The position numbers and the translations under genes are program-made. The notes under the pieces are model-generated. The model saw only the letters and a list, made by a program, of their open reading frames with translations. It did no database searches and was not told where the DNA came from. From contig SZWC01018724.1 of assembly GCA_023375785.1 (NCBI GenBank), forward strand, positions 1 to 55,532: a stretch of DNA of 55,532 bases. The letters run 5' to 3'. Origin of the DNA: Penium margaritaceum (lineage: Eukaryota > Streptophyta > Zygnematophyceae > Desmidiales > Peniaceae). Positions within the stretch are counted from its first letter, which is position 1; each line of letters starts with the position of its first letter. Positions 23,748 through 33,616 of this stretch are shown here, in pieces.

Positions 23748-25055
23748 TTGCTAGACTCCGGAGTCCAATGGTCGAAGACGGCTGCCGGGCTTACGTGAGC
23801 AACCTGGGATCGAGGGGCACACCTCAGGCTTAGAGACAGGCACGACCACGATTGGTGAGGGCTGATGCAAAGAAGCTGGTGATGCCGTGGAAGGAGATGT
23901 GTGTATGGGAGAGACGGGACTGGATGTGATCGTAGGAGAAAGGGAGGTGGGACCATGTATAAAGGCAAGAGTACTGGCGGACGCAGCTATAGGATCATGG
24001 GTACTTGTAGAGTGCGAGGGAAAAGAGGTAGAAGCCAGCTGCGTTGGAAAGGTCTATGGGCCGACAGCGATGATCGCTAGGTCATCAAGAGCCGGAGACC
24101 GAGAAGTGGAGGGAGCTCAAACCGACACATCACCCAGGTGAGAGGTGCTTGTAGGCTCAGACTCCCCTTTTCGTCAAGAAGCCTCACACGTAGGAACGTG
24201 CGTGACAGACAACGACGTGATCAATGTCAGATCACGAGAGGTGAGAGAATCAAAGAAGAGCGCGTTGCGTGACTGAACGATGCGACAACGAGCAGAATCC
24301 CAAAAACGCCAGGCCTTTGACCGTGGGGAGATGCCTACGAAGGCACACAAGCGACCCTGCGATGAGACCTTGGACTTGTTCTGGTCCTCGATATACCACT
24401 TAGAAGCCAAGGACCCCCAGACGCGAGCAAGACGTAGGTCAGCACGATGGCCAAACCAAAGTTCGTACAGTGTGACGTGGTCCGGAAGGGGACCGTGCGG
24501 GAGGCGGTTCCAGACCCAAGTCATGTAGGCTAACCCTTCAAAGGTGAAGGACTCCGTGACACCGCACTCAGATCACATAGCGTGAACTGCATCCTCCATG
24601 GTGCGGTTCCAACGCTCAGAGACACCGTTCTGCTGAGGAGTAGCAGGAGCGGAGACCTGGTAAAAAGCCCCGTGCTCGGTGAAGAAACTGTCCATCTTGC
24701 CAAGAAACTCACCGCCGCGATCCGAGCGTAAGGTATGTAGCGTCTGGTGGGGCTGATGCTCAGCCATCACTAGCCAGAGACGATTCGCAAGAGCGACATC
24801 ACTCTTGTGGTGCAGGCTATAGACCCATTGCATCCGGGTGAAGTCATCAGTCAGGGTCAGGACATATCGACCCAGAACGGACAGATACTCGATAGGGAGA
24901 GGACGGAGAAGGTCCAAATGGACTAACTCAAGAGGGCAAAGTGCACGAGAACGAGAGTCAAGGTAGGTGCAACGATGTATCTTACCCTGAGCGCAAAAGA
25001 GATAGTCGGTCTTGGGTGGTTTCTCGAAGGAAGCCGCATCAAGACCAAGTGCGAG
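23748..25055 (-). pseudogene. Copia integrase, element 1
   Basis: 24573-24917 is open and holds the catalytic core: LTLTDDFTRMQWVY (first Asp), LRSDRGGEF (second Asp) and QQNGVSERWNRTM (Glu). All three DDE residues are visible. Upstream (about 24920-25055), 'YLFCAQGKIHR' and 'LELVHLDLL' match the zinc-binding/pre-core junction. Downstream, 24174-24524 gives TWVWNRLPHGPLP, 'VWGSLASKWY' and 'FVGISPRSKAWRFWDS', the GKGY-like C-terminal region of copia integrases. 23748-24170 is a Ser/Pro-rich linker to the reverse transcriptase. Frame breaks separate these pieces. Confidence 0.9.
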
Positions 25056-25560
25056 CTACGTCTGAATGAGCTTTGACACTGTGTCAGAGCCCACATGACA
25101 CAGGCGACGATGAAGTAATCGCTGGTGCTGATCAGACAAAACACCAGTAACAGAAACACAAGTAGGAGGGGAGGGGGAGCAAGGAGGAGGAGGAATCCAA
25201 GAGGCACAAAGAACAATGCTATGAGTGTCAATAGTAGTCTTCGTCGCGGAGTCTGTAGTGTGCTCCACAGAGAGTCCCATCAGTGTGTAGGCACGTAAAG
25301 AAAGCAAACTGAACTCAAGATCAGGCACACAAAGCACCTCGGAAAGATACAGGGGACCAGATGGACCATGGAAGCACACAACTCCAACACCCTTGACGGA
25401 CAAGGACTAGCCAAAGCCTGTGCAAACGGAACCAAAAGACGCAACTGGACCGAGAACAACGAAGTCACTACGCGGAGAGGTCATGTGATGAGTGGCACCA
25501 GAATCAATGATCCAAGTGCCACCGAGATCACGACTGGAGGACGTCTCTGTACAACGGGCA
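25056..25560 (-). pseudogene. Copia protease and GAG-pre-integrase domain, element 1
   Basis: The aspartic protease signature DSGATHHMTS reads on the minus strand at 25476-25505, preceded by GTWII. Downstream, after an in-frame TAG, come 'GVGVVCFHG', 'YLSEVLCVPDLEFSLLSL' (flap and C-terminal protease region) and LLHRRLCHVGSDTV (25060-25110), the H-x-H pre-integrase zinc site whose CxxC partner lies in the next segment. The order protease then integrase is diagnostic of Ty1/copia. Confidence 0.88.
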
Positions 25561-25639
25561 ATGGAACATTTGGCCTCAGAAGGGCGCTGGACAACAGGTA
25601 AAGAGGAGCGTCAAAGGGCACAAAGGTGAGACTCTTGAA

Positions 25640-27328
25640 TCCAATCGGTGATGTCTTGCCCATCGTCATCACATGCCAGCTGTGCCACCCCACACGAGTC
25701 ATCACAAGCGACAAGGACAGAGGAACAAACAGTCCGTGGACCACCCAGCTTTGACAACACAGTCGCACCTCCCTGAAAGCGAAGCGCCAGAAGGTGACAG
25801 AGCTTGGCAATGGTGCGGTCACGTGGGTCCGGGTTGCCACTGCTCGCCGGTGGTGAAGCGGGAACTGCTCAAGTCGTGGTCGCCATGTGCCCTGAGGATG
25901 TGCTGCTCGACGTAGACTGTAGTGCATGCGCAACCTGAAGCCCGTGAGTGATCCACGTGCATTCGAGCTGCTGTTGGCACTCGGTGGAGCGATGAGCGCC
26001 TCCATAGTTGTAGCAGTGAACGGAGAGTCCATTGCTACTACCCGATGACTGCTGTTGCTGTGACTACTACTGGCCCAAACCACGCCTGTCTCCCCTACTT
26101 CCCTTGTGCTGCTGCTACCACAACCTGTGTGTGAGATGGGGTAATCAGGGTGGAAGAGTAAGAGGAGGACGTGCCAGAGGATGGAGGATTAGACTGCAAG
26201 AGGGGCGTCGGTGGTGACGCGATGATCGCTGCAGCAAGGGGACTCTTGTGATGAGCCACAACTGCCTCACGGGTGGAAGTTACCTGGAGGAAAATCCGAT
26301 GCGCCCAAGGAAGAAGCTGCAAGGAGGTGGAGAAGGGCTCGAGCACGATGTTGCTATATCTTGTTAAGATATCTTGTCTGTGTGCTCAAGGAAAACTTTG
26401 GGCATGATCATACGGAGTGCCCACAACTGTGTACCTCCTGAGGTCCCAAGGCGCGTATAGATGCGCATGGTGCGTTGTGATTACTTGGCTGCAGACTCGG
26501 CAGGTCTCTGACGAAGGGAGTGAAAATCGCAAATGTCGGTGGCATAAGTGGCGTATGTCTCCGCAGCAAGCAAGGATAATTCCAGGTCCCAGCCTCCACG
26601 TGGATCAACACCTGTGCCTGTGCCGGCCTCTCCAAGGAACGAGCGGAAGTCTACGATGGACTCGCGCGGAAGTCTACAACGGACTCGCCCGGCATGGTGT
26701 AAAGATGTCTGCGCATCGTCCTGGAAATGGATCTCCCAGTAGTTGAAACCGTCCTCGTTGACATATCGTGGGGGTGGTGTCTCAAAATCCTTGAGTTGTC
26801 GCTCCGTAGGAAGAGCAACCACAGGCTGAGAAGGACGAGGGATGGGGAAGACATCGAGAAGAGAAAAGTCGCCGGGATGGAGATCAGGCATGGATTGAAT
26901 CTCAAGAACAAAGGAACGAGACGTGTGTGGGGACCAAGAGCTCGTCTAGAGCTGGCGGGGACGCTCTTGAAGCACACGAATCTCACTCTCGTGAGAACCG
27001 TCCTCCATACCTGGCATATCAGGGTCTTCATCCCAAGGATCGAGACATGGCGGGTCACGTCTGGTCTTGTCACCAGTGCTGGTGCTCACTACTGTGCGGA
27101 GGGTGTGACACTGACCGCTCCCTCAGAGGTCTATCGTGGGGCCGTGGATTGACCACGATGAAGCTCAGTGAGCGTACGGATGGCGTCAGTCTACTGCTGC
27201 TCCAGACAACGCATCTCGTCCTGCTTGCTCCACAGGTCCTCAATAGCCTGTGAGCGTGGGCTCATGACCCCTGAGGAGGAAGAAGAGGGATCTAGTGGTC
27301 TTTTGTCCTTATCACCAGCCAAAGCCAT
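25640..27328 (-). pseudogene. Copia gag, element 1
   Basis: Starts at the ATG at 27328 with 'MALAGDKDKRPLDPSSSSSG', then MSPRS. The same box opens gag of element 3 at 54352. An in-frame TAG follows after a Q-rich 'LEQQ'. Capsid-like sequence includes 'RQLKDFETPPPRYVNEDGF' and 'CDFHSLRQ' (26481-26891) and 'LQLLPWAHR' (about 26290), all conserved in element 3. A degenerate zinc knuckle C-x2-Y-x3-H-x4-C lies at about 25998-26036; the second Cys is Tyr and spacing is one short, so RNA binding would be impaired. Several frameshifts. Confidence 0.85.
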
Positions 27329-28240
27329 GTCAATGCTCAGTTTGGGCCGGGATGTCAAACTGGTCCAATAGCAGAGCCGTCAGCGTTTCTCGAGGAGTTG
27401 AAACACTGGCAACTTTTGACTTTTTTAACAAGAAAATTGACCAAGGCAAGTGCTGACAGCAGCAAGGATTTACTGACGTCAACACATATATTATGACATC
27501 AGTAAGAAAAATGCTGACGTCGGGACAACCCTTCCCTTTTTTTGACAACCCTTGCGGTTGTTGCCTTGTTGCACGGGGTAGCTGCTTTGCAGTTGCCGCG
27601 CGGAAGTTGCGCGGAAGTTGTGCGGAAGCTCCGTAGCAGCTTCCGCTCAGTTGCTGCTGCTGCAACATCGGTGCCTGTAGTAGCAGCCGCGCGGCTGCGT
27701 GGGCAGCTGTGGTAGCAGCTGCACGCTGATACTGTTGTTTTTCTGTGCTGCGGCTACTACACGCTGCGGCTGTTGCACACTACTCCCGTCGCGCGCTACT
27801 TCTACACTGCTACTTTGCTGCACTATTACTGCTACTACTGTTGATGTATGTTGCTACTGCTACTGTTTCTCAACGCTCTTGCTGGTGCATGCTGCTACTA
27901 CCCGCCGCTATTGCCACCACCGCAACGCAGCGCTGCTGCACGTTACTGCTGCTGTCGCGTGCTTCTGCTGCTGCTGCTCTTCGCCGCCTACAATGATAGC
28001 GGCCTGCTACCGCCGCTGCTAGAACCAATGTCAGCAGCTGCTAGGGACTGCCGCCTGCTGCAACTGTCGCCTGTTGCTGCTAGTGGCTGTTGCAGATGCA
28101 ATCTCACGTGCTGAAGGTGGGTGACGTCGACGGCAGCCGGCTGTCGTCGAGAGGTCTATGTGGATGGGCTGCAGTGGTGACACTCATTGGTGCTGCTCTG
28201 TTGCGTCTCTGCTGTGCAGCTCGGTGAGAACTGTCTCACC
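27329..28240 (-). other. Long triplet-rich leader of element 1
   Basis: About 0.9 kb between PBS and gag ATG. The part from about 27550 to 28110 is dominated by GCN/GTN (CTG/CAG-like) triplets, which creates long but low-complexity open frames on both strands (for example plus 27699-28022, Cys/Leu/Tyr/Thr rich). I regard those as compositional, not genes. The leaders of elements 2, 3 and 4 have the same character. Confidence 0.75.
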
Positions 28241-28252
28241 GCTCTGATACCA
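28241..28252 (-). promoter_or_regulatory. Primer-binding site of element 1
   Basis: Minus strand TGGTATCAGAGC, a perfect 12-base match to the 3' end of initiator tRNA-Met, lies directly after the LTR terminal TTCTCA with no spacer. Confidence 0.93.
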
Positions 28253-28891
28253 TGAGAAGATGCGTGGAAGCTTCCTAGGGACACAGCCGCTGCGTCAGTG
28301 CCTGATCAGACAATGACGACACTCACAAGTGGTACACACAACGACAAGGGTCTGGCTAGAAGACACAAGGCAAAGTGTCATAATGCTTCAATAGCATTTG
28401 CACAGAGAAATGACAACTGACTGGTCCATGGCATAAGTACCTGCCGCGGCGCACAGTGGGTGTTGCTAATGGCAGCACAAGATCTGTCCTAAAACCGGCC
28501 CAAAACCACTGTTTTGGCCGTAACTCAGCACAGACATGTCAGAACACTACGCTGTCTAAACCTAGACATGCAAAACCACATGCCAAATGCTACGACTGGT
28601 CACATGAATGTATCCGGCATCAAACGGTGGACACACAATGCAAAAACATGCAAATCGGGCCCACGGCCAGTTCACCGATGAACTCCTACGTGATGGAGAA
28701 AAAATTGCAAGAGGTCCCGGGCAGCGTCCAGAGCTCAGGGACGGTCGTCGGTCAGCTCCAAGTTGGTAGTCCACCACCAGACGACGCACTGGTACCATCA
28801 GGGTCCGCATCAGGGATCTGCACGGGTATGGACATGGCCGAGTGGTCACAGTAAACTGTACAAGACGACAGGAACGTCACAAATTACAACA
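28253..28891 (-). repeat. 5' LTR of element 1
   Basis: 639 bp on the minus strand from TGTTGTAATTTGTGACG to TTCTCA, directly followed by the PBS. The element 3 LTR has CTATAAAGCTTATGAGACTTTG where this one reads CTATTGAAGCATTATGACACTTTG, so the likely TATA box has been lost here. The right flank CGCAG is the target-site copy. Confidence 0.92.
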
Positions 28892-30349
28892 CGCAGGACT
28901 CCGCGTCAATGTGCAAAAATCCCTCATAATGTCCATAGGCCTGTTCACTCCCCTCCCACAACACACCCCCTTTACCATCACAGAGGGTCCGGTGAGAATC
29001 CTTGGTATGAGTTCCACAAAAAACCTCAACCCCTCTGACACGTGGAGACCCTTCTTACAAATAATTAAAGCATTTATCCCGCTGTGGAACCACTTTCATG
29101 CACCACTGTGCACCAAAATCATGGCCATCAATGCATACAAAAATCCTAAGTTTCCATTCTATTCCTACATAGTCCAACCACACGCGGACAACCTCCATGC
29201 TTTAGAAGCCTCCTTCCTAGACTGTTTCCTCACCAAATCAGATGGTTCCCCCTTCGGCAAACCATAAAACAAGTGTTTCCTCCTAACCAAAGAACTCCAA
29301 GTCCAACACCTAGAATCCCTCGATCTCCACAAATCCCGTCACCCACCACTGCCATGCTCACAACTCACCAGACGAGACAACATCATCGATCACCTTCTGC
29401 AAACATGGCAGAAGACCATGCTTAACCCTCAAACACTAGAAGACATCCTCCCATACACCAAGTACGTCACCCTCTCCTCCCTCGGTGGGATCACACCAAC
29501 GATCGCCTACAAAGTTAACACTCTCAACACAATAGTCCGAGATGCAAATCACATCAACCTCACTACCTGCAACATACAACCTCACCCATGGATGTGCCAT
29601 ACTCACCTCTACACAAAGCACAACACCCTCCTCTACAGTAGAAAGGGTGTGCTCATCTCCACGGGCACCCCCAACAGGTGCCCGAGTCACCGTCTTTGCT
29701 CCTAAAACCTATCCTTTCAAGACCTCTACGGAAAGCTCCTCTACCACCTATACCCTCACCCAACACATCCCCTCCTTTGGACTAAATACCACCCCTCAAT
29801 CAACTCTGAATAGCAGGGCATACACCAAAAACTACGTATACAAGACCTCATTCTCTAGATCCTCCACAACAGCATACAAGTCAACGCACAACACACATTC
29901 CTCCCACCACCGGCATCTCCGTAATGCCCCTTCTGCCCCAAGAAGGAAACCATCAAACATTGCTTCCTTGCATGCTCACATCTACACCCCCTCACCCGTC
30001 GACTCCACGCGATGTACTGGTAGTTTTTCCCCCATAAAGCCTCGGACACCACCGACCTCCTATTAGGTCCTCTTGAACACGATTCCCACCCCCTATGGGA
30101 ACTCATCCGAGCACACCTCTTCCATGAAGTTTTGGCAAGAAAGATGGGCATCACCAAAAAGCAACCTAACCACCAAACTCCGCCTCTTACTCCCAAGCAC
30201 ACTTGAATTGGCCATGAACCTCTGCACCGGCATCATCCACACCCATAGCAACACCCGCTCCAAACGAAAGCAAACAAAGAATTCCCCTGGTCCTCCCATT
30301 TCTATGATATAGACATGGGCCAAGGCACGTCGCAACTCACTCTAACTCA
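28892..30349 (+). pseudogene. LINE reverse transcriptase C-terminal part and zinc-binding tail
   Basis: Resumes the LINE after element 1. GLRVNVQKS and ILGMSS (28898-29025) are the motif D/E region (consensus SGL.IN..KS and YLG). 28892-29267 is open to 'FGKP'. Later blocks include 'LPCSQLTRRDNIIDHLLQTWQ' (29350-29410), 'SSLGGITPTIAYKVN' (about 29475-29520) and, at 29925-29978, C-x2-C-x8-H-x5-C reading CPFCPKKETIKH then CFLAC, the reverse-transcriptase zinc-binding (zf-RVT) tail typical of plant LINEs. Sequence to about 30310 is still frame-like. No poly-A tail of its own is visible before the SINE-like sequence. Confidence 0.88.
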
Positions 30350-30484
30350 AAGCTAGTGCACCTAGTGGAAGCATCCTGATGTATAAGCGGTGATTTTGAG
30401 GGTCCGGGTTCAATCCCCAGGCTTGTTTTGGTGTCTTGGTGACCCTCCCTTCCCCATTGGTTACAACCACTGGAAAAGAAAAAG
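30350..30484 (+). mobile_element. tRNA-derived SINE-like sequence
   Basis: An internal pol III promoter is visible: A-box-like TGCACCTAGTGG (30356-30369) and a perfect B box GGTTCAATCCC (30407-30417), about 45 bases apart. A non-tRNA body ending TTGGTTACAACCACTGG and a short A-rich tail AAAAGAAAAAG follow. The T-arm stem around the B box pairs 4 of 5 positions, so it is tRNA-like but not a working tRNA. It lies right at the 3' end of the LINE and abuts the truncated element 4 reverse transcriptase. It could be an independent SINE, or a LINE 3' end that shares a SINE-like tail. Confidence 0.6.
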
Positions 30485-31256
30485 ACCCCAACTGATCGGT
30501 AAAGGAAGTGGTCGACATAGAACAGAATGGCCACAAAGGGCTCTGAGGGTGCACTCAGAATGAGCGTTGTGTCGACGGTCCTACAGCAGTAGTCGCTTCG
30601 CTTGAAAGTGGAGAAGATCTCTATGTTCCAACAATGGGACAACTGCTTGAGCCCGTACAGGGCCTTACACAGCCGCCTAACCTTGTTTTACATTGTCCGT
30701 GAAGCCAGAAGACTGTACCATGTATATCTCCTCATCCAATCCTCCGTGTAAGAACACATTGTTAACGTCCATCTACTCCAGTTCCCAGTCATGCTGGATG
30801 ACTAGGCTCAAGGGAGCACGTGCGGTGGTGTACCGCCCAACTAGTGCAAACGTCTTATGAAAGTCATTGCCTAGAAGCTGGGGAATCCCTTGGCAGTGAG
30901 CCTAGCCTGGTACCTGTTGACCTTCCCGTCAGGTTTCAGCTTGCGCAGAAGAGTCGAGCGGGCTAAAACAACCTTGTGACCTGCTAGGAGATTGACAGGT
31001 CTAAAGACCCATGTTCCTCAAGGATGGTAAGCTCCTCATGCATGGCCTTCTCCCAGAGGTCCGCATCAACCACCTCATGAGCGTGTCGAATACTGGTAGG
31101 TTTTGGAGGAATTGAAGGTAGCCCACTCGCTACAAAATACGTGGTGACGTAGCCTGCGACACAGGCCTTAAGGGCACTTTTGTGCTTGTGGGCCACGATG
31201 GCATAGCCCACGGCCGAGTAAAGGTGGACGCTGACAGCAATTCCGAGTGCATCCAA
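30485..31256 (-). pseudogene. Copia reverse transcriptase, element 4 (truncated)
   Basis: 30984-31256 begins the domain: 'PSIPPKPTSIRHAHEVVDADLWEKAMHEEL' with E-E-H-G-S-L as in the RVT_2 N-terminus. 30640-30960 reads RKLKPDGKVNRYQARLTAKG, then a frame shift, 'GNWSRWT' in another frame (WELEWMDVNNVFLHG in frame), and DEEIYMVQSSGF. The last recognisable piece is PFVAILFYVDHFLY (about 30490-30540), the YVDD catalytic motif with the second Asp replaced by His. Sequence homology stops there. The His replacement alone would inactivate polymerisation. Confidence 0.85.
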
Positions 31257-32230
31257 GCCGGTAGGTCAGCCAGAAGATCCGATTGCAATGGAGGATGCAC
31301 TAGAATGAGTGCGACGCTGAGAGAGCTGGGAGGACTGAGAATTAGAGTGCTGTGGGAGTTAGCAAAGTCGTCCTCCACGAGTGTGTGGCTCTAGCCCAAC
31401 TGGAGGGGCATGACAGCCAGGAGGGGATTCTGTCACACCAACAGATGCTAATGTGTGCACATCAGGCATCGAAGGTGAATCAGGAATGACATGCAGGGGC
31501 GACTGTGAAGAGACATCAGCAAGGGGCTATGTCAGAGTGCTGGGGAACACTGACGTGGACTTCGAGGACATGAAAGGAGAAAGAGCCAGTGACAACTCTA
31601 GGGAAGTCCCAGTCTAAGAACCGGATGGTGAGCTACGGAGAGTATCAATCACAATAGAAGAGGGAGAAGAAGAGGGACCAGAGGGAGAAGGGACTGCATC
31701 AGAGGGAGAAGAAGGGGTTCCTAGGAGATCGGAGGCAAAGACAAAACCACCCCCTCCAAGCCGACAAAGCAAGGATAGGGAAGAAGGTGGAGCGACACGA
31801 GACAATTTGCGAGGAAAGATATCCTCAAAGAAGCGAGTGTCACAGGACTTAGCAACACGTGCACGGTCGGAGTCCCAAAAGTACCATGCTTTGGACATTG
31901 CAGAGACATTGAGGAAGGTGTACATGCATGCACAGGGACTGAGTTTCCTATCCTGAAGGTCCTCGGGAAGCCAGACAATAGTGACACAGCCCTAGAGGTG
32001 AGCCAAAAGCAGGTAAGCACGACATCAAGACCAACGTTTAAAAGGTTTGACATGACAAAGAAGGGGGCCGTGAGACACGGTTCCAGATCCAAGTCATGTA
32101 GGACATGGCCTCAAAGGAGAAGAGTGGAGGGAGGTCGGAGGCACTGAGGAGGGTGCGGACACCGTAAGCAAGGGCATTGTTCCAGTGTTCAGAGATGCCA
32201 TTTTGCTAAGGTGTGTATGGAGCCGTAGGC
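31257..32230 (-). pseudogene. Copia integrase C-terminal part and linker, element 4
   Basis: 31614-31925: 'FLNVSAMSKAWYFWDSDRARVAKSCDTRFFED' matches the integrase C-terminal region of element 1 (FVGISPRSKAWRFWDS). A Ser/Pro-rich linker follows. Around 32050-32092, W-I-W-N-R-V-S-R-P-P corresponds to WVWNRLPHGP of element 1. At about 32160-32230 the antisense of 'NGISEHWNNALAYGVRTLL' preserves the Glu-containing end of the catalytic core. The rest of the core, 32230-32470, is heavily decayed. Confidence 0.75.
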
Positions 32231-32446
32231 TACATTCACACCCATGGGATGTAAGAAAATGGGTAGTGGGTCCTAGGAATTCCCCCCCAGAGTCACAACA
32301 AAAGACACAAAGACGGTGACCACAGGCAAGTTTAGTCCAGGGAAACTAGGACTCAAGGGTAGAGAAAAAATCACTTTGTTGCTTGAGAGCAAAGACCCAA
32401 TACATGCGGGAGAATTCATCAATGAAAAAGAGGGCATATCGACCAA

Positions 32447-32462
32447 CCCCCCCCCCCCCCCC
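32447..32462 (+). repeat. (C)16 homopolymer
   Basis: Sixteen consecutive C on the plus strand inside the decayed integrase of element 4. The poly-G on the coding strand disrupts the integrase frame. Confidence 0.95.
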
Positions 32463-32472
32463 TTCCAAGAGC

Positions 32473-33213
32473 CTAGCAAGGAAGGGGTCCCATGATATCT
32501 GCCCGCAAATGGTCAATGGGATGGGAGGTGCATGACTTAGACGTGGAGAATGGGAACCATCTTGCCTTGAGCACAGTCAAGGTAGTCAGTAAGACATGGA
32601 GTGAAAAAGGTGGGAGTATCAAGGTCATCAGTAGAAGTACACAAAACAGGCTATCAATGGCGGGAGTGTGAATGTGACAAAGGCGGTGATGTAGAAAGTA
32701 CATGTTTGCAAGGAAAAGGGAGCAAGAAACGTTAACGTGGGCCAAATTGGCAGGGGCAGGGCCAAAGGAGGGAACGCAGAATAGACGATCATAGCGGGTG
32801 TCCTGCAACAAGATGATTCCAGAAGTGTGATGAGAAATAGAGGAATTGCCGTGACTAGAGGAGAAGTCCATATCCTGGTCATCGAGCGACGAGACAGAGG
32901 AAAGACTCAACTCAAGAAAGGGAACGTATAGCACATCAGGCAAGAATGGTTCCCCTCTGGGTCCAACGAAGCGGACGACCCCAACGTCCTGAACAGGAAG
33001 GAGTTGGCTAGTGCTGGTGCAAACAAAGCGGACAGAGCCAACAGTAGCAAGTGAGACAAATGAGGAACGCAATGAAGTCATGTGGTGGGTGGCTTCGGAG
33101 TCAAGGATCCAAAAGCCACCTGACAAGAAAACAATGGTAGGGTTACGATTTACTGTGGAAACAGATGCATGCGGTGAAAGACATTGACCACGGGCGACAA
33201 GACAACGAGGCAT
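32473..33213 (-). pseudogene. Copia protease, GAG-pre-integrase and start of integrase, element 4
   Basis: Open for 246 codons. 'GFWILDSEATHHMTSLRSSF' carries the protease active site (33074-33102) with Gly of D-S-G replaced by Glu. Flap/C-terminal region 'VGVVRFVGPRGEPFLPDVLYVPFLELSLSSVSSL' follows, then YFLHHRLCHIHTPAIDSL (zinc site H-x-H), and 'SCTSHPIDHLRADIMGPLPC' at the end (integrase pre-core, first strand). The CxxC half of the zinc site is degraded. This is the best preserved part of element 4. Confidence 0.88.
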
Positions 33214-33325
33214 GCATACTATCTGCCACTCCTCAATCCACGAGACAACGAGGCATGCATACTATCTGCCAATCCTCAATCCACGAGACAACAAGGCATG
33301 CATACTATCTGCCACTCCTCAATCC
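33199..33325. repeat. 43-bp tandem repeat, three units
   Basis: Units start at 33199, 33242 and 33285. Each contains GACAAC-AGGCATGCATAC, then TATCTGCCA-TCCTCAATCC. It lies at the gag-protease spacer of element 4. Because 43 is not a multiple of three, the expansion shifts the reading frame. The repeats are nearly identical, unlike the decayed surroundings, so the expansion is probably later than the element. Confidence 0.93.
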
Positions 33326-33616
33326 TCAACACCTCTGCATGTGACCAAAAGCAGAACCACACAAGACCCTATCAAGAGCACACACAAGTGACTCCGATCC
33401 CAAACACCTACTCTCACCTCCCTGATCACAAAGATGACACTGGTGGACAGTGTGGGAGAGGGCAACATTCAGCTGGTGGTCGTCCTTAGGTGGGTTAGGG
33501 GTGATGAAAACACTGGAGGAGGGACGCCGAGATGAGTAGATGGGAGGGGCCCATGCAAGAGGAGAGTAAGGACCAGAGGGAGGACCATAGCAGACGGGCC
33601 CCCCACACCCTGGGGG

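Larger units (their letters stand above)
21194..28891 (-). mobile_element. Element 1: complete Ty1/copia retrotransposon, family C
   Basis: Full-length, 7.7 kb, minus strand. It has a 5' LTR at 28253-28891, a perfect 12-base tRNA-iMet primer-binding site, a long leader, gag, protease, integrase, reverse transcriptase and RNase H in copia order, a polypurine tract, and a 3' LTR at 21194-21827. Flanking pentamers CACAG (21189-21193) and CGCAG (28892-28896) are a 5-bp target duplication with one change. It sits inside the LINE reverse transcriptase. Multiple stops and frameshifts make it non-autonomous now. The LTRs differ at many positions, so it is not recent. Confidence 0.93.

Noticed and set aside
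27699..28114. Overlapping Cys/Tyr/Leu-rich plus-strand frames
   Set aside because: All frames are open here because of triplet repeats in the element 1 leader. The cysteines do not form a spaced motif.
30350..30425. Possible functional tRNA gene
   Set aside because: A and B boxes are present, but the T stem has a mismatch and no acceptor or anticodon arm can be closed. A SINE head fits better.
33199..33325. CRISPR-like array
   Set aside because: The three 43-bp units are contiguous with no spacers, in a plant retrotransposon.
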